The notes beneath the pieces are model-generated. The model was not told the origin of the DNA. It saw only the letters and a list, made by a program, of their open reading frames with translations, and ran no database searches. From an uncultured Desulfobacteraceae bacterium (GTDB lineage: Bacteria > Desulfobacterota > Desulfobacteria > Desulfobacterales > UBA5852): DNA of 64,000 nucleotides. Positions 44,863-59,769 of this stretch are shown here, piece by piece; the stretch's first letter is position 1; every line of letters begins with the position of its first letter. The stretch covers positions 231,086-295,085 of the forward strand of contig CAJXSL010000005.1 in NCBI GenBank assembly GCA_913060875.1. The letters are read 5' to 3'. The position numbers were made by a program, and so were the translations under genes.

Positions 44863-45690
44863 TTATTTTTTCGATCGCCGTTTCACGATATAGCGATCTG
44901 TACGTTTGTTTTTACGTGTCTTATAACCCTTGGTGGGCATCCCCCACGGACTGCAGGGATGGCGGCCACCTGATGAACGCCCTTCACCGCCGCCCATGGG
45001 ATGGTCGATCGGATTCATGGCAACACCGCGGACACTCGGTCGTCTTCCCAACCACCGCTTACGGCCTGCTTTTCCCAAAGCCGTATTCTCATGGGTGACA
45101 TTGCCGAGTTGTCCGATGGTGGCCATACAATTCATCAACACCATGCGAACTTCTCCGGAAGGCAACTTTATAAGAGCATAAGGATCCTCTTTTGCCATGA
45201 GTTGCGCATAAGTCCCGGCACTCCGGACAATCTGCCCTCCCCTGCCCACGCGTAATTCAATATTATGAATATGCGTTCCCAGCGGGATATTTCTGAGGGG
45301 GAGTGCATTCCCAGGTTTTATGTCGGCCTTCTCACTGGAAATGACTTGATCATTCACATTGAGTTTCCGGGGCGCCAGGATGTATCGCTTCTCGCCATCT
45401 GCATAGTGCAATAAGGCAATGCGAGCGGAACGATTTGGATCATATTCAATCTCTGCAACCCGAGCCGGCACATCAATCTTGTCACGTTTGAAATCAATTA
45501 CCCGATAGTGACGCTTATGACCACCGCCACGGTGACGAGCCGTAATACGGCCATTGGCATTTCGTCCACCGGACTTCTTGATCGCACGCAGAAGACTTTT
45601 TTCAGGAGTACTCCGCGTGACCTCTTCAAAAGTGGCGTAAGCCTGAAACCTTCGCCCGGGAGATGTCGGTTTTACCTTCCTAAGAGCCAT
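44863..45690 (-). CDS. rplB: 50S ribosomal protein L2
   Basis: 275 residues. It supports the peptidyl transferase centre and subunit joining. '[28 protein letters not shown]' near 44-71 and the C-terminal '[34 protein letters not shown]' with the conserved His residues are present. Confidence 0.98.
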   Translation of the reverse strand: MALRKVKPTSPGRRFQAYATFEEVTRSTPEKSLLRAIKKSGGRNANGRITARHRGGGHKRHYRVIDFKRDKIDVPARVAEIEYDPNRSARIALLHYADGEKRYILAPRKLNVNDQVISSEKADIKPGNALPLRNIPLGTHIHNIELRVGRGGQIVRSAGTYAQLMAKEDPYALIKLPSGEVRMVLMNCMATIGQLGNVTHENTALGKAGRKRWLGRRPSVRGVAMNPIDHPMGGGEGRSSGGRHPCSPWGMPTKGYKTRKNKRTDRYIVKRRSKK

Positions 45691-45705
45691 TGTTTACTCC
45701 CTAAT

Positions 45706-45993
45706 TTATACACCTTCAAAAAAATCAATTCGTTCACCGGGCTGCAACGTCACAATTGCTTTTTTCCAATCCCGCCGTTTACCGATAATGCGCCCCCGTT
45801 GCTTAAACTTCCCCCGCACGTGAAGCGTACGCACCCCAACGACATGAACGTTAAAAATTTCTTCAACGGCCTTTCGGATCTGGACCCGATTGGCCCCCCG
45901 GTCGACCTCGAAGGTGATTTGATTGTCCTGTTCCTTCTGGATGCTGGTCTTTTCCGTAACCACCGGCCGCTTAATCACGTTGTAGGCATTCAT
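45706..45993 (-). CDS. rplW: 50S ribosomal protein L23
   Basis: 95 residues. It lies at the tunnel exit and docks trigger factor and SRP. '[51 protein letters not shown]' is diagnostic. Overlaps rplD by 4 bases. Confidence 0.98.
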   Translation of the reverse strand: MNAYNVIKRPVVTEKTSIQKEQDNQITFEVDRGANRVQIRKAVEEIFNVHVVGVRTLHVRGKFKQRGRIIGKRRDWKKAIVTLQPGERIDFFEGV

Positions 45994-46610
45994 GAAAGCC
46001 TCCCTTCAATTTGCTCTATTGAAGGCTCGAGCAAAACCAGCTGACGATATTTCAAAATATCGTAAACATTCAGCCCTTCGGTTCGAAGCACCTTGACACC
46101 TGGAATATTGCGGGAGGACAATTCGATATTGGCATCCTTGTCAGCCGTCACAAATAGGGCGTTGTCCAATTTGAGATTCGCCAATATCGCAGCAAAAGCC
46201 TTGGTTTTAATCTCATCCAAAGTAAGACCGTTTAGGACGAACAAAGCATCATTCTGTAATTTGCTGCTTAAGGCCATCTTCAAAGCGAGTCGCCGAACCT
46301 TTTTGGGTACTTTGATCGCCCAGGATTTGGGGTGAGGCCCGAAGACGACCCCGCCACCACGCAATAAGGGAGATTTGGCGTCACCCCGCCGGGCACGGCC
46401 AGTGCCCTTCTGGCGAAACAGCTTACGCGTGCTGCCTTGTATATCACTGCGGTTTTTGACAGAAGCCGTGCCGGCCCGACGATTGGCCAGTTGCATCTTG
46501 ACCACCGCATGCAACACACTCGGCTTAACGTCTACATTAAAGCAGCTATCGGCCAATTCCGCCTGGGCTACTTTTTCTCCGGTTTGATTGAGAACGTCTA
46601 CGACAGCCAT
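45990..46610 (-). CDS. rplD: 50S ribosomal protein L4
   Basis: 206 residues. Its long loop ('[39 protein letters not shown]' at about 55-93) lines the exit tunnel. In gamma-proteobacteria L4 also regulates the S10 operon; no such leader was recognised here. Between rplC and rplW. Confidence 0.98.
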   Translation of the reverse strand: MAVVDVLNQTGEKVAQAELADSCFNVDVKPSVLHAVVKMQLANRRAGTASVKNRSDIQGSTRKLFRQKGTGRARRGDAKSPLLRGGGVVFGPHPKSWAIKVPKKVRRLALKMALSSKLQNDALFVLNGLTLDEIKTKAFAAILANLKLDNALFVTADKDANIELSSRNIPGVKVLRTEGLNVYDILKYRQLVLLEPSIEQIEGRLS

Positions 46611-46689
46611 ATTGTCATTTTCCGTTTATGCTTGTGTTGCTGAAGCAAAAATACACCGATTCGTTTTTCTTCGGTTGCTGTTGCCTCAG

Positions 46690-47313
46690 TTAGAATTTCA
46701 ACTTATTCACCATTACGATTGCATCACGATGGCCGGGAACCGCCCCTTTGACCATGATGAGATTATCTTCGGGTCGGATATCCACGACTTCAAGATTGCG
46801 AATCGTTTTTCGGTGATTGCCATATTGTCCCGGCATTTTTTTGCCGCGAATAATTTTCGCCGGATAGGCACTGCACCCAACCGAACCGGGAATGCGGTAG
46901 CTTTTGCTGCCGTGGGTTTTTCTTCCCAGGCGAAAGCCATGGCGTTTGGTAACACCGGCAAATCCACGCCCCTTGGTAGTGCCTACAATGTCGACTTTCT
47001 CGCCGATCGTGAAGAGATCCAGCTCAATTTTCTGACCGACTTCGTAGTTCGATTCCCCATCCACCGGGACTTCTTTCAGCACAGCGAATTGTCCACCGCT
47101 GTTTTTCAGATGCCCCTGCAATGGCTTTGTTATGCGGGTACTTTTTCGATTGCCGAAGCCGATTTGGATGGCGTTATAACCATCAGTGGCCTCTGATTTT
47201 ACCTGCGTAACAACGCAAGGCCCCAGTTCAATGACCGTCACCGGAACATACTGACCTTCCGGGGTAAACAGGCTGGTCATTCCCAGCTTTTTTCCTATCA
47301 GTCCTTTGCACAT
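46690..47313 (-). CDS. rplC: 50S ribosomal protein L3
   Basis: 207 residues. It reaches the peptidyl transferase centre. '[29 protein letters not shown]' start and '[55 protein letters not shown]' are diagnostic; the Gln in GQYG is the site methylated by PrmB in E. coli. Confidence 0.98.
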   Translation of the reverse strand: MCKGLIGKKLGMTSLFTPEGQYVPVTVIELGPCVVTQVKSEATDGYNAIQIGFGNRKSTRITKPLQGHLKNSGGQFAVLKEVPVDGESNYEVGQKIELDLFTIGEKVDIVGTTKGRGFAGVTKRHGFRLGRKTHGSKSYRIPGSVGCSAYPAKIIRGKKMPGQYGNHRKTIRNLEVVDIRPEDNLIMVKGAVPGHRDAIVMVNKLKF

Positions 47314-47334
47314 GATGATAACCGCTTTTCCGTG

Positions 47335-47646
47335 CTATAGTTTAATTTCGACATCGACACCCGGCGAGAGGTCGAGTTTCATAAGGGCATCGACCGTCTG
47401 TTGGGTCGGCTCCAAAATATCTAGAAGCCGCTTATGGGTGCGCATTTCAAATTGCTCGCGTGACTTTTTGTCGACGTGTGGCGAGCGGAGCACACAGTAC
47501 TTATTGATGCGGGTCGGCAATGGAATTGGCCCAACAACCTTGGCTCCGGTTTTATTCGCCGTATCGACAATGTCCGAAGCGGACTGGTCGAGAAGCATGT
47601 GATCGTAAGCCTTCAGCCTGATCCGTATCTTGGTGTTCATTATCAT
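47335..47646 (-). CDS. rpsJ: 30S ribosomal protein S10
   Basis: 103 residues. Small-subunit head protein, also a NusB partner in antitermination. '[40 protein letters not shown]' and '[35 protein letters not shown]' are diagnostic. Two in-frame ATGs two codons apart are possible starts; the first is closer to the ribosome site GAGGG. It lies 18 bases after tuf. Confidence 0.97.
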   Translation of the reverse strand: MIMNTKIRIRLKAYDHMLLDQSASDIVDTANKTGAKVVGPIPLPTRINKYCVLRSPHVDKKSREQFEMRTHKRLLDILEPTQQTVDALMKLDLSPGVDVEIKL

Positions 47647-47664
47647 GATGGTAATCTTTCCCTC

Positions 47665-48858
<1,194 letters not shown>

Positions 48859-48976
48859 CTTCTCTTCCTCCCCAACAAGGGTATGTTTTCAATATTTTCG
48901 ATAAGCAGCGGCTGTCGCGATCGCATCAGAACCCAACAGGCCGTACGCTTAAAGCATTGCTGACCTTAAGGATTTA

Positions 48977-49450
<474 letters not shown>

Positions 49451-49509
49451 TCACACCATTTCCATTGGTCGTTAAACTGAAAAACAGTTCCCAGAAAAAA
49501 ACAGAATGC

Positions 49510-49881
49510 TTATTTGGGCCGCTTGGCACCGTATTTACTGCGGCCTTGCCGCCGATCTTCGACACCGAGGGTATCCAGGGTTCCGCGAACAATATGATAA
49601 CGCACACCGGGTAAATCTTTTACACGGCCACCACGCACCAGAACAACGGAATGCTCCTGAAGATTATGCCCGATACCGGGAATATAGGCAGTGACTTCCA
49701 CGCCCGTGGTCAATCGGACACGCGCCACCTTCCGCAAAGCCGAGTTGGGCTTTTTGGGTGTCGAGGTGTAAACGCGTGTGCACACCCCCCGCTTCTGCGG
49801 TGCTCCCTTAAGGGCCGGGGTGTTTGTTTTTTTCTTGATTCTCTTTCTGCCTTTTCGAACAAGCTGGTTGATGGTCGGCAT
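49510..49881 (-). CDS. rpsL: 30S ribosomal protein S12
   Basis: 123 residues. Decoding-centre protein. Lys43 in '[11 protein letters not shown]' is the wild-type, streptomycin-sensitive residue, and '[13 protein letters not shown]' carries the Asp that is methylthiolated in E. coli. First gene of the str group, with its own strong promoter upstream. Confidence 0.98.
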   Translation of the reverse strand: MPTINQLVRKGRKRIKKKTNTPALKGAPQKRGVCTRVYTSTPKKPNSALRKVARVRLTTGVEVTAYIPGIGHNLQEHSVVLVRGGRVKDLPGVRYHIVRGTLDTLGVEDRRQGRSKYGAKRPK

Positions 49882-49937
49882 TTTTTCCTCTTAATAGTGG
49901 TAAAAATTACACTTTTTTTTGCACGGCAAAATTGGGG

Positions 49938-49966
49938 TATGTATACACATCGAAAATATTTGTCAA
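49938..49966 (-). promoter_or_regulatory. strong sigma-70 promoter of the str/S10 operon (rpsL)
   Basis: On the minus strand a perfect -35 TTGACA (49961-49966) is followed by AT-rich DNA and a TATACATA stretch that offers a -10 at spacing 15 (TATACA) or 17 (TACATA). It lies about 60-80 bases before the rpsL ATG in a 290-base gap after rpoC, so the str genes have a separate start besides any read-through. Confidence 0.7.
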
Positions 49967-50142
49967 GCATTTTCGTGCCTGAAAAATACTATCGCGTATA
50001 AGGACCGTCTCACCTTTCCCCTTTTGGCGACCGGTGCCCATTAAATTGTCTGAAACAAACGAGGATTTGAACCCTATGCTCTTAGAACGATTGAGCGCCG
50101 TAGCGGATCGATCCAGTTAACATGTGGCATGATGCTGAAGAT

Positions 50143-50165
50143 CCGCCTGCCTTTTCGGCAGGCGG
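50143..50165 (-). terminator. hairpin after rpoC, possible terminator
   Basis: A perfect 9-base-pair stem, CCGCCTGCC with GGCAGGCGG, and a 5-base loop begins 6 bases after the rpoC stop. It lacks a following T run on either strand, so it may be an RNA 3'-end stabiliser or a weak terminator between the rpoBC and str groups. Confidence 0.4.
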
Positions 50166-50171
50166 TTGGTG

Positions 50172-53100
50172 TCAGCTCTGGTCCATGTGAACATCGTTAT
50201 ACATAGGATATCCCGTTCCAGCGGGAATCAAACGACCCATTATGACATTTTCTTTTAATCCGCGCAAGTAATCTTTTGTGCCTCCGATAGCGGCATCGGT
50301 TAATACCTTGGTGGTTTCCTGGAAAGATGCCGCCGAAATGAAGCTGTCCGTACTTAGCGACGCCTTGGTGATGCCGAGAATCAGGGGTTCGGCCACCGCC
50401 GGCTGCCCCCCTTTTTCAATCACGGCCCGGTTGGCCTCCTCGAAAGTGCCACGATCCACCTGCTCCTCGGTAATAAAATCCGTATCACCCACCTCGTGGA
50501 CCTTAACGCGACGCATCATCTGACGCACGATCACTTCGATATGTTTGTCATTGATCCGCACACCCTGGAGTCGATAAACTTCCTGAACCTCGTCCACGAG
50601 ATAACGTGCAAGGGCAATTTCGCCTTTGATATTGAGCAGATCCTGAGGAATCGCCGCCCCGCCGATCAGGGGTTCGCCCGCCCGGACATAATCTCCCTCG
50701 TACACATTGATATGCTTGCCACGCGGGATAAGATATTCCTTCTTTTCACCCACATCAACCGGGGTGATCGTTATTTTCTGTTTGCCTTTTTTAGTACCCT
50801 TGGCAATGGAAACATAACCGTCAATTTCACTGAGAACGGCGATATCCTTAGGCTTGCGAACTTCGAACAATTCAGCAACACGCGGCAGACCACCGGTGAT
50901 ATCCTTGGTCTTGGTGGTTGCGCGGGGAAGCTTCGCGATAATATCACCGGCCCGGGTGGTATCGCCTTCCTCGACCATCAGGATAGCATCCGTGGGCAGA
51001 ATATAGCGCGCCAAACCGGACTTGCTGGACAGTTTAGCGGTTTTGCCCGACTGGTCTTTGATGGAAATACGCGGACGGGCATCCGCCAGTTTGGATTCAA
51101 TAATGGTGTGGCTGGATTTACCGGTCACCGGATCCACTTTTTCCTGTACCGTTTTACCCGGCAAGATATCACCGAATTTTACGGTACCACTTACCTCGGT
51201 GATGATGGGTGTGGTAAAAGGATCCCACTGGGCCAACAGATCACCAGCCTTGACAGGTCCACCGTCCTTAACCAACAGGTGCGCACCGAAAATAACCGGG
51301 AAGCGTTCGCGCTCACGATCGTTTTCATCGATAATGGCAAACTCCCCCCCTCGCCGGTTCATCACAATGAGGTCACCTTCGGAGTTCTCCACCACATTGA
51401 GGTCCACAAACTTGATGGTTCCATCAACACGGGCCCTAATGTCGGCCTGTTCGACACGCCGGCTGGCGGTACCACCGATGTGAAAGGTCCGCATCGTCAA
51501 CTGTGTCCCCGGCTCGCCGATGGATTGCGCGGCCAGGATCCCGATGGCCTGCCCCATCTCCACAAGGCGGCCATGGGCCAGGTCCCTGCCGTAGCAGGCT
51601 GCGCAGACACCATGTTTGGCGCGGCATGTCAAAGCCGATCTTATTTTAACGCTGGTCACTCCGGAATTTTCAATCCGATCGACCGCCGCCTCATCGATTT
51701 CTTTCCCGGCTTTGACCAGGACTTCATCCGTAAAAGGATCAACTATATCATCGATCGTGTAACGCCCCAAGATGCGTTCACCCAGGCGCTGGATGACCTC
51801 ACCGCCTTCCATCAGGGGTTCGACCTCTACCCCCATCATGGTTCCGCAATCCATTTCCGTTATCACACAGTCCTGCGCCACGTCCGCCAGTCGGCGGGTA
51901 AGGTATCCGGAGTTTGCGGTTTTGAGCGCGGTATCGGCCAAGCCCTTGCGAGCCCCGTGGGTCGAAATAAAATACTGCAAAACCGAAAGACCTTCACGAA
52001 AGTTGGCCTGAATGGGTGTTTCGATAATTTCCCCGGACGGCTTGGCCATGAGGCCGCGCATACCAGCCAGCTGGCGCATCTGATCTTTACTTCCCCGGGC
52101 GCCGGAATCCGCCATCATGAAAATGGGGTTAAATCCGGGCGCTTCGTGGCCACTGGGGGAAGGCGCGTTTTTCATTGCCTCCATCATCTCATTGGCCACG
52201 TCATCGGTCGCCTTGGCCCAGATATCAACAACCTTGTTGTATTTTTCACCCTGTGTGATGAGACCCTCTGTATATTGACGGCTGATTTCACCGACCTGAT
52301 TTTCAGACTGCTTTAAAATATCCCATTTCTTGTCGGGGATAATCATGGCGTCAATGGATATGGACAGCCCGCCCTCCGTTGAATAGCGATAGCCAATGTC
52401 CTTTAACCGGTCGGAAAGGATAACCGTCGCCTTGGGCCCCAACCGCCGGTAAACCAAATCGACCAGTTCTCGCAGAGCCTTTTTGTCCATCACGGCATTG
52501 ACGGCCTTGAAAGGGACGCCTACTTCACGGCGATCAGCGACAAAAAAGTGGAACAATCCCCCGACGTTAATCCCCTCGGAATACCGGCCATCTTCCATTC
52601 CAAAGAGCGCCCGGGCATCCTCCTCCCGAAGATTGTAAATACCGCGCAATTCACGTTCTTTTAAAAGGCCGGTATTGCCGTCATCGACGACACCACTGTC
52701 ATCGCCGTAACGCGCCAAAATTTCTTCAAAAGGCGTATCCGCCTCAAGCGCCTTGGTGACAGACGCGGCATCTTCCTCGGTGGCGACGGCAAGATGGTGG
52801 AAAGCCATGACCACATCATTCGGCATAATTTCATAGAGGAGCACCCGGCCGACGGTTGTCTCCACCCGTTCCCCTTCAACCCGCACGACGATATGGGTGT
52901 GGAGGTCGACGGCACCAGCATCATAGGCGCTACGCACTTCGTCAGGAGTGCTGAAAATACGACCGTGACCAGGGAGATCCTTGATCCCGCGGGTCATATA
53001 GTAAATGCCCAAGACAATGTCCTGGCTGGGCACAATGATCGGGCTACCATTGGCCGGCGAAAGAATGTTATTACTGGACAACATCAACACCCGGGCTTCA

Positions 53101-54533
53101 ATCTGCGCCTCGACTGACAAGGGCACATGCACGGCCATCTGGTCGCCGTCAAAGTCGGCATTGAACGCCGTACAGACCAAGGGGTGCAGCTGAATCGCTT
53201 TGCCTTCGATCAAAATCGGCTCGAAGGCTTGGATACCCAACCTGTGAAGGGTCGGTGCCCGATTCAGCATGACGGGGTACTCTTTGACCACCTCGTCCAG
53301 GGTATCCCAGACTTCGGGAATCTCCCGCTCGACCATCTTTTTGGCACTTTTAACAGTGGAAACAAGGCCTTTCTGCTCAAGTCGATAGTAGATAAATGGC
53401 TTGAAAAGCTCGAGCGCCATCTTCTTGGGCAACCCGCACTGGTGCAAGCGCAGGTCAGGCCCCACGGTAATGACCGTACGGCCGGAATAATCGACACGTT
53501 TACCCAGAAGATTCTGGCGGAAACGGCCCTGTTTGCCTTTCAGGGTATCGCTCAGCGACTTCAAAGGGCGCTTATTGGTACCCGTAATCACGCGTCCGTG
53601 GCGGCCATTGTCGAAAAGGACATCAACCGCCTCCTGCAGCATGCGTTTCTCATTGCGCACGATGATATCCGGCGCTTTTAGATCAATCAGGCGTTTCAGC
53701 CGATTGTTACGATTGATAACCCGCCGATAAAGGTCATTGAGATCCGAAGTGGCAAAACGACCACCCTCCAAAGGCACGAGAGGACGCAAATCAGGGGGCA
53801 GAACCGGGACGGCATCCATAATCATCCAAGCCGGATCAACGCCCGATCTTCGAAAAGCATCCACAATTTTCAATCGCTTGGCCAGTTTCTGCCGTTTGGC
53901 GATGGAACCGGTTTCCCGCACTTCCGTGCGAAGCTCATTGTAGAGGGTATCCAGATCAATATCCTCCAACATGACCTTTACGGCCTCAGCACCGATCCCG
54001 GCTTCGAATTTGTTGCCGTACAGTTCAAGCGCCTCTTGGTACTTTTCATCCGAAAGAAGCTGACCTTTGGTCAGGGGGGTTTCTTTGGGATCGATAACAA
54101 TGTAGTTATCGAAGTAAAGCACCTTTTCCATATTTTTTAGCGTAAGATCCAGCAGGTTTCCTATCTTGCTGGGAAGGCTTTTCAAAAACCAAATATGGGA
54201 TACGGGTGTCGCCAACTCGATGTGGGCCATCCGTTCCCGCCGCACTTTGGACTGGATAACCTCAACACCGCATTTTTCGCAGATCACGCCCCGGTGTTTC
54301 ATGCGTTTGTATTTTCCGCAGTTGCACTCGTAATCCTTGGTGGGACCGAAAATCTTGGCGCAAAACAACCCGTCTCGTTCAGGCTTGAATGTCCGGTAGT
54401 TGATAGTTTCGGGTTTTTTTATCTCCCCGAAGGACCATTTCCGGACTTGCTCCGAAGAAGCCAGGGCCAACCGAATGCCGTCATATCGTCTTGGATCGGT
54501 GGGCTTTGCGAAGAAATCGTATAACGTTTCCAA
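50172..54533 (-). CDS. rpoC: RNA polymerase beta' subunit
   Basis: 1453 residues, slightly longer than E. coli. The N-terminal zinc finger has CNCGKYK and CEKCG near 70-88. The catalytic magnesium loop NADFDGDQM is at about 457-465. The bridge-helix and trigger-loop regions lie further on, and a second Cys cluster ('[13 protein letters not shown]') is present near 975. The gene starts 15 bases after rpoB. Confidence 0.98.
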   Translation of the reverse strand: METLYDFFAKPTDPRRYDGIRLALASSEQVRKWSFGEIKKPETINYRTFKPERDGLFCAKIFGPTKDYECNCGKYKRMKHRGVICEKCGVEVIQSKVRRERMAHIELATPVSHIWFLKSLPSKIGNLLDLTLKNMEKVLYFDNYIVIDPKETPLTKGQLLSDEKYQEALELYGNKFEAGIGAEAVKVMLEDIDLDTLYNELRTEVRETGSIAKRQKLAKRLKIVDAFRRSGVDPAWMIMDAVPVLPPDLRPLVPLEGGRFATSDLNDLYRRVINRNNRLKRLIDLKAPDIIVRNEKRMLQEAVDVLFDNGRHGRVITGTNKRPLKSLSDTLKGKQGRFRQNLLGKRVDYSGRTVITVGPDLRLHQCGLPKKMALELFKPFIYYRLEQKGLVSTVKSAKKMVEREIPEVWDTLDEVVKEYPVMLNRAPTLHRLGIQAFEPILIEGKAIQLHPLVCTAFNADFDGDQMAVHVPLSVEAQIEARVLMLSSNNILSPANGSPIIVPSQDIVLGIYYMTRGIKDLPGHGRIFSTPDEVRSAYDAGAVDLHTHIVVRVEGERVETTVGRVLLYEIMPNDVVMAFHHLAVATEEDAASVTKALEADTPFEEILARYGDDSGVVDDGNTGLLKERELRGIYNLREEDARALFGMEDGRYSEGINVGGLFHFFVADRREVGVPFKAVNAVMDKKALRELVDLVYRRLGPKATVILSDRLKDIGYRYSTEGGLSISIDAMIIPDKKWDILKQSENQVGEISRQYTEGLITQGEKYNKVVDIWAKATDDVANEMMEAMKNAPSPSGHEAPGFNPIFMMADSGARGSKDQMRQLAGMRGLMAKPSGEIIETPIQANFREGLSVLQYFISTHGARKGLADTALKTANSGYLTRRLADVAQDCVITEMDCGTMMGVEVEPLMEGGEVIQRLGERILGRYTIDDIVDPFTDEVLVKAGKEIDEAAVDRIENSGVTSVKIRSALTCRAKHGVCAACYGRDLAHGRLVEMGQAIGILAAQSIGEPGTQLTMRTFHIGGTASRRVEQADIRARVDGTIKFVDLNVVENSEGDLIVMNRRGGEFAIIDENDRERERFPVIFGAHLLVKDGGPVKAGDLLAQWDPFTTPIITEVSGTVKFGDILPGKTVQEKVDPVTGKSSHTIIESKLADARPRISIKDQSGKTAKLSSKSGLARYILPTDAILMVEEGDTTRAGDIIAKLPRATTKTKDITGGLPRVAELFEVRKPKDIAVLSEIDGYVSIAKGTKKGKQKITITPVDVGEKKEYLIPRGKHINVYEGDYVRAGEPLIGGAAIPQDLLNIKGEIALARYLVDEVQEVYRLQGVRINDKHIEVIVRQMMRRVKVHEVGDTDFITEEQVDRGTFEEANRAVIEKGGQPAVAEPLILGITKASLSTDSFISAASFQETTKVLTDAAIGGTKDYLRGLKENVIMGRLIPAGTGYPMYNDVHMDQS

Positions 54534-54548
54534 GGTATTCTCCTTAAA

Positions 54549-57500
54549 TTATTCGCCTTCCAGCAACTGGATATCCAGTCCTAGCGCCTGAAGTTCTTTG
54601 GTCATGACCCTGAAGGACTCAGGCAGGCCGGGTTCAAGGACATTCTGCCCTTTGACTATCTTTTCGTACATTCGTGTTCGTCCGGCCATATCATCCGATT
54701 TGACCGTTAGAAATTCCTGGAGGGCATAGGCCGCACCATAGGCCTCCATGGCCCAAACTTCCATTTCGCCAAGTCGCTGGCCACCAAATTGAGCCTTGCC
54801 GCCGAGGGGTTGTTGCGTGACCAGAGAATAGGGGCCGATAGAACGGGCATGGATTTTATCATCCACCAGGTGATGAAGCTTCAGCATGTACATGGTGCCC
54901 ACGGTTATCTTTTCATCAAAGGCTTTACCGGTACGTCCATCAAAAAGCTTGGCTTGCGCCATCTGGTCGTAACCCGCCTCTTCCAAAAGCGCCTTGATTT
55001 CATCTTCCTTGGCGCCGTCGAATACGGGGGTTGCCATGTGAACACCGCCGACATAATTTTCAGCAAATAGCCGCACGTCTTCAGCACTCATTTTCTTTAT
55101 AGCAGGCGCATTGGCCTGACCCGAAAAGATACGCTCCAGTTTCTCACGCAGGGCTTTGGTCTTATTTTCCTCCATGAGCAGGTTGATCTGATCGCCAAGA
55201 CCTTTGGCTGCCAGCCCCAGATGAATTTCAAGAATCTGCCCCACATTCATACGCGAGGGCACACCAAGCGGGTTGAGCACCATATCGACCGGTTTGCCGT
55301 TTTCAAAATAGGGCAAATCTTCGACCGGTAAAATTCTTGAAACAACCCCTTTGTTACCGTGCCGGCCGGCCATCTTGTCGCCGACGGAAAGCTTCCGTTT
55401 CATGGCAACATAAACCTTGACCATTTTAATGACGCCAGGGGGCAGATCGTCACCTTTTTCGAAGCGCGACACCTGCTGCTCGAAGCGGTCCCGAACCGTT
55501 TCGCACATGCGCTGGTATTTTTCGATAATGTCGTGAATCTCTTCCGTTTGCTGGGGATCTTTAAGCACGACGCCTTCGATCTGGGCCAGAGGGATGTCAC
55601 TTAGCGCCTCTTCTGTGATGGTCGCATTCTTAGCCACCACGACCTTCTTCCCTTTTTTAATGGAGGAATAGCTTTTCTGGCCAACCAGCATTTTAATCAA
55701 TCGCTCACGAGCGGCAGACTCAATAATAGCGATCTCATCATCGCGATCCTTTTCCCGACGGGCAATTTCTTCGTCTTCGATCAACCGCGTACGATCATCC
55801 TTGCTTGCCCCGCGCCGTGAAAAAACCTTGGCATCAATAACGATGCCCTGTACACCGGGTGGCACCCGCAGTGATGTATCTTTGACGTCCCCGGCCTTTT
55901 CACCAAAAATGGCACGCAGCAGCTTTTCTTCCGGTGACAACTGCGTCTCGCCTTTCGGGGTAATCTTGCCAACCAGGATATCGCCAGGTTCAACTTCAGC
56001 TCCCAGCCGAATAATACCGCTTTCATCCAAGTCCTTCAGCGCTTCATCACCAACATTTGGGATGTCTCGCGTGATATCTTCTTTGCCAAGCTTGGTATCT
56101 CTTGCGACCACCTCGAATTCTTCTATGTGAATCGAGGTGTAAACGCCGTCGCGAACAAGTCGTTCACTGACAAGGATCGAATCTTCGAAATTGTAGCCAC
56201 CCCAAGGCATAAACGCAACTGTAACGTTTTTGCCCAATGCCAGTTCACCTTTGTCGGTGGCAGGCCCGTCAGCAACAATCTGGCCCTTACTGACCCGCTC
56301 CCCTTTTATGACGATCGGGCGGTGATTAAAGCAAGTATTCTGGTTGCTGCGGACAAATTTTGACAAGTTATATATGGTGACGGGATTTGTGCCACGATCG
56401 CCATTTTCGGCCAAATCGTGCCGGATCACAATGCGGGCAGCATCGACATCAACGACAACCCCATCGCGTTTAGCCACGATCGCCACGCCAGAATCCCTTG
56501 CCACAACGCCCTCAATGCCGGTTCCGACCAGAGGGGCTTCGCTCATCAACAGCGGGACTGCCTGGCGCTGCATGTTGGATCCCATGAGGGCACGGTTGGC
56601 ATCGTCGTTTTCGAGAAAAGGTATCAGGGAGGCCGATACACTTACCAGCTGGTTGGGCGATATGTCCATCAACTCGATGCGTTCCCGCTCAACCATCATA
56701 AATTCGCCCTCGACACGGGAGGTAACGAGTGGATTTTTGTAGCGCTTTTTTTCGTCCATAGGGGCGTTGGCCTGGGCAATGGGGTGTTTCTTTTCTTCAA
56801 AAGCGCTCAGGAAACGCACCTCATCCGTCAGCTCCGCATCTTTGACCACACTATAGGGCGTTTCAATGAAACCATACTGGTTGACGCGCGCGTAGGTGCC
56901 GAGGGAGACAATCAGCCCGATATTCGGCCCTTCCGGGGTCTCAATTGGACAAATACGCCCGTAATGCGAGGGATGGACATCGCGAACCTCAAAACCGGCC
57001 CTTTCACGCGTTAGACCTCCCGGCCCAAGGGCACTGAGGCGGCGTTTGTGAGTCGTTTCGGATAGCGGATTGGTCTGGTCCATAAACTGAGACAGCTGAC
57101 TCGTTCCGAAAAATTCTTTGACGACCGCCGAAACCGGTTTGGGATTCACCAAGTCATGGGGCATCAAGGCATCGACTTCCTGCAGGCTCATCCGTTCCTT
57201 AATGGCCCGCTCCATCCGAACAAGTCCAATCCTGTATTGGTTTTCCAGCAATTCGCCCACGGCACGGACGCGCCTGTTTCCGAGATGGTCGATATCATCC
57301 ACCACACCTTGGGTATCGCGCAATTCAACAAGGGTTTTGGCCGTCAGCAAAATATCTTCCTTACGCAAAATACGCAGGCTTATTTCGCTGTTGATGCCAA
57401 GCCTTTGATTAATTTTCATCCGTCCTACGCCGGACAGATCATAATAGGTCGATTTGAAGAATAAATTATCGATAAAGTCTTGGGCGACCTCAGGGGTAGC

Positions 57501-58649
57501 AGGATTACCTGGTCGCAGGCGCCGATAAATTTCGATCAGAGCCTCTTCCTTTGATTCGACTTTGTCGAGCAGCAAGGTTTTCCGTACGGCATCGCTGCTC
57601 GTTACACCATCGATAAAAAGGACATCAAACTCTTTGACCCCCGCTTCAGCGAGTTTTTCCTGAATCTCTTCGTCAATGGCTTCGTTAGCCTTGAAAAGTT
57701 CATCACCCGTCTTCGGATGCACGATCGGGCGTGCAAAAACCTTTCCGTCAATTTCTTCGGTACTTACAGGAATCTCTCGGGCATTGGTGGCCTTTAACCG
57801 TCTTATGGCGCGGAGCGTAAAAATACGACCTTTTTTGACCAGCACGTCATCTGTCTCCGGATCCTTGACATCTCGACTGGCGCGCTGCCCCTTAAGCAAT
57901 TCCGGCCTAAAGGATTTAAAATAACGTTTGCCTTTAATATAATATCGATCGGTGGTGTAAAAATAGTTCAGCAGATCTTCCGCACTGAAACCGAATGCCT
58001 TAAAGAGGATTGTCACCGGAAATTTTCGACGGCGGTCGATACGAATATGGACGATGTCCTTCGGATCGATCTCCAGATCGATCCAGGATCCCCGTACCGG
58101 TATGATGCGCGAGCTGTAGATAATTTTCCCGGATGAATGGGATTTTCCTTTGTCATGATCAAAGAAAACCCCTGACGATCGGTGGAGCTGACTGACGACC
58201 ACCCGTTCGGTACCATTGATAATAAATGTTCCTTTTTCCGTCATCAGCGGAATGGTACCGAAATAAATTTCCTGTTCCTTAATGTCCCGAATATTGGAGA
58301 CACCTGTCTCTGAGTCCACATCGTACACCACCAGTCGGGCCGTAATACGAAGTGGGATCTCGTAGGTCATCCCACGATGAATGCATTCTTCAACACTGTG
58401 CTTAACTTCTGCGAATCGGTAGGAAACGAATTCAAGAGAAGCACTCCCGGTAAAATCTTTGATCGGGAATACCGATTTGAAAACGGATTGCAGACCGATT
58501 TCTTCCCGTTCTTCAGGTGGAATATCCATCTGCAGAAAACGGCTGTAAGATTCCCTTTGGACACCGATAAGATCGGGGATTTCCACAATTTGGGGAATTT
58601 TGCCGAAGTTTTTTCTTATCCGTTGTTTAATCGATGACTTTTCCGACAT
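54549..58649 (-). CDS. rpoB: RNA polymerase beta subunit
   Basis: 1366 residues. The rifampicin region has '[34 protein letters not shown]', which is the wild-type (sensitive) form. The C-terminal '[18 protein letters not shown]'-type motif (here [17 protein letters not shown]) and '[18 protein letters not shown]' are intact. Start at 58649 with GGAG 5 bases upstream; the frame opens 5 codons earlier. Confidence 0.98.
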   Translation of the reverse strand: MSEKSSIKQRIRKNFGKIPQIVEIPDLIGVQRESYSRFLQMDIPPEEREEIGLQSVFKSVFPIKDFTGSASLEFVSYRFAEVKHSVEECIHRGMTYEIPLRITARLVVYDVDSETGVSNIRDIKEQEIYFGTIPLMTEKGTFIINGTERVVVSQLHRSSGVFFDHDKGKSHSSGKIIYSSRIIPVRGSWIDLEIDPKDIVHIRIDRRRKFPVTILFKAFGFSAEDLLNYFYTTDRYYIKGKRYFKSFRPELLKGQRASRDVKDPETDDVLVKKGRIFTLRAIRRLKATNAREIPVSTEEIDGKVFARPIVHPKTGDELFKANEAIDEEIQEKLAEAGVKEFDVLFIDGVTSSDAVRKTLLLDKVESKEEALIEIYRRLRPGNPATPEVAQDFIDNLFFKSTYYDLSGVGRMKINQRLGINSEISLRILRKEDILLTAKTLVELRDTQGVVDDIDHLGNRRVRAVGELLENQYRIGLVRMERAIKERMSLQEVDALMPHDLVNPKPVSAVVKEFFGTSQLSQFMDQTNPLSETTHKRRLSALGPGGLTRERAGFEVRDVHPSHYGRICPIETPEGPNIGLIVSLGTYARVNQYGFIETPYSVVKDAELTDEVRFLSAFEEKKHPIAQANAPMDEKKRYKNPLVTSRVEGEFMMVERERIELMDISPNQLVSVSASLIPFLENDDANRALMGSNMQRQAVPLLMSEAPLVGTGIEGVVARDSGVAIVAKRDGVVVDVDAARIVIRHDLAENGDRGTNPVTIYNLSKFVRSNQNTCFNHRPIVIKGERVSKGQIVADGPATDKGELALGKNVTVAFMPWGGYNFEDSILVSERLVRDGVYTSIHIEEFEVVARDTKLGKEDITRDIPNVGDEALKDLDESGIIRLGAEVEPGDILVGKITPKGETQLSPEEKLLRAIFGEKAGDVKDTSLRVPPGVQGIVIDAKVFSRRGASKDDRTRLIEDEEIARREKDRDDEIAIIESAARERLIKMLVGQKSYSSIKKGKKVVVAKNATITEEALSDIPLAQIEGVVLKDPQQTEEIHDIIEKYQRMCETVRDRFEQQVSRFEKGDDLPPGVIKMVKVYVAMKRKLSVGDKMAGRHGNKGVVSRILPVEDLPYFENGKPVDMVLNPLGVPSRMNVGQILEIHLGLAAKGLGDQINLLMEENKTKALREKLERIFSGQANAPAIKKMSAEDVRLFAENYVGGVHMATPVFDGAKEDEIKALLEEAGYDQMAQAKLFDGRTGKAFDEKITVGTMYMLKLHHLVDDKIHARSIGPYSLVTQQPLGGKAQFGGQRLGEMEVWAMEAYGAAYALQEFLTVKSDDMAGRTRMYEKIVKGQNVLEPGLPESFRVMTKELQALGLDIQLLEGE

Positions 58650-58738
58650 GGCTTCTCCACACATTGACGGGGGTTGCCGATATTGCTTTCAGGAGGGAGT
58701 TGCCCCCCTCCTGAACAGTGATGCACATTAAGACCGGT

Positions 58739-59122
58739 TTACTTGATTTCAACCTGAGCACCGGCTTCTTCAAGCTGGGCCTGGATTTTTTCAGCTTCAT
58801 CCTTGGCCACGCCCTCTTTAACGGCCTTGGGCACACTCTCGACCAATTCCTTGGCTTCCTTGAGACCAAGGCCTGTGATCGCGCGGACCTCTTTGATGAC
58901 CTGAATCTTCTTGTCACCAAATGCGGTCATGATGACATCGAATTCCGTTTTCTCTTCTGCAGCGCCGGCATCCCCGGCCGCGGGAGCACCTGCCATCATG
59001 GCAACCGGCGCAGCAGCCGAAACGCCGAATTTCTCTTCCATCTCCTTGACGAGTTCCGAAAGGTCAAGAACCGACATATTGGCAATAAATTCAATTACAT
59101 CTTCTTTTGTAATATCAGCCAT
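58739..59122 (-). CDS. rplL: 50S ribosomal protein L7/L12
   Basis: 127 residues. The stalk protein that recruits translation factors. N-terminal dimer helix, an Ala-rich hinge ('[23 protein letters not shown]') and the C-terminal '[34 protein letters not shown]' domain are clear. Between rplJ and rpoB. Confidence 0.98.
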   Translation of the reverse strand: MADITKEDVIEFIANMSVLDLSELVKEMEEKFGVSAAAPVAMMAGAPAAGDAGAAEEKTEFDVIMTAFGDKKIQVIKEVRAITGLGLKEAKELVESVPKAVKEGVAKDEAEKIQAQLEEAGAQVEIK

Positions 59123-59187
59123 CTTAGTTAATACCTCCGATTTTATAATTTCGATAATGCAGGGAATTTAATCTAAAGGTTTAAAAA

Positions 59188-59709
59188 TCACGCTGCTTCT
59201 TTCTGATCTTTAACCGCATTCAACACATTCACCATGCGCCGTGGCACATCCGCCAAAGCCCGGACAAATCCAGTCGGCACAGCATTCATGGCCGAAAGAA
59301 CTTGAGCCAGCAATTCTTCTCTGGACGGCAATTTGGACAAAGCGGTTATGGCATCCAGATCCATGAGCTTACCGCCCATCACCCCGGCTTTGATTTCCAG
59401 TTTCTCATTATCCTTGGCAAACTGGGTCAAAACCTTGGCAGGCGCCACCGGATCGTCAAAAGACAAAGCAATCGCGCTGGGTCCTTTGAACACATCAGCA
59501 AGGAGCTCAGCATCGGTATCCTTCGAAGCCCTGGTGAGTAGCGTGTTTTTAACGACTTGGTATTCCACATTCGCTTCACTCAATTTTCGGCGAAGATCGG
59601 TCATCTGAGAGACATCCAGCCCCTTGTAATCGGTCACGATGACAACCTTGGTCGTGGCAAACTTTTCCTTTAGATTCTCAACAACCTTTTGCTTGTCTTC
59701 AATTTTCAC
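59188..59709 (-). CDS. rplJ: 50S ribosomal protein L10
   Basis: 173 residues. It anchors the L7/L12 stalk. 'IEDKQKVVENLKEKFATTKVVIVTDYKGLDVSQMTDLRRKLSEANVEYQVVKNTLLTRA' is diagnostic. The start is taken as the GTG at 59709, about 10 bases after a GGGGG ribosome site; the frame opens 18 codons earlier without family support. Preceded by a recognisable L10 leader. Confidence 0.96.
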   Translation of the reverse strand: MKIEDKQKVVENLKEKFATTKVVIVTDYKGLDVSQMTDLRRKLSEANVEYQVVKNTLLTRASKDTDAELLADVFKGPSAIALSFDDPVAPAKVLTQFAKDNEKLEIKAGVMGGKLMDLDAITALSKLPSREELLAQVLSAMNAVPTGFVRALADVPRRMVNVLNAVKDQKEAA

Positions 59710-59769
59710 GAGTAACGAACACCCCCTTTCCGAAATCCAAAAAAACCGGAGGAAACGAACCAATACAAA

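Noticed and set aside
50496..52316. A long open frame (about 600 codons) on the plus strand opposite rpoC.
   Set aside because: It lies fully antisense to a conserved gene, has no ribosome site or family match, and follows from the codon bias of rpoC.
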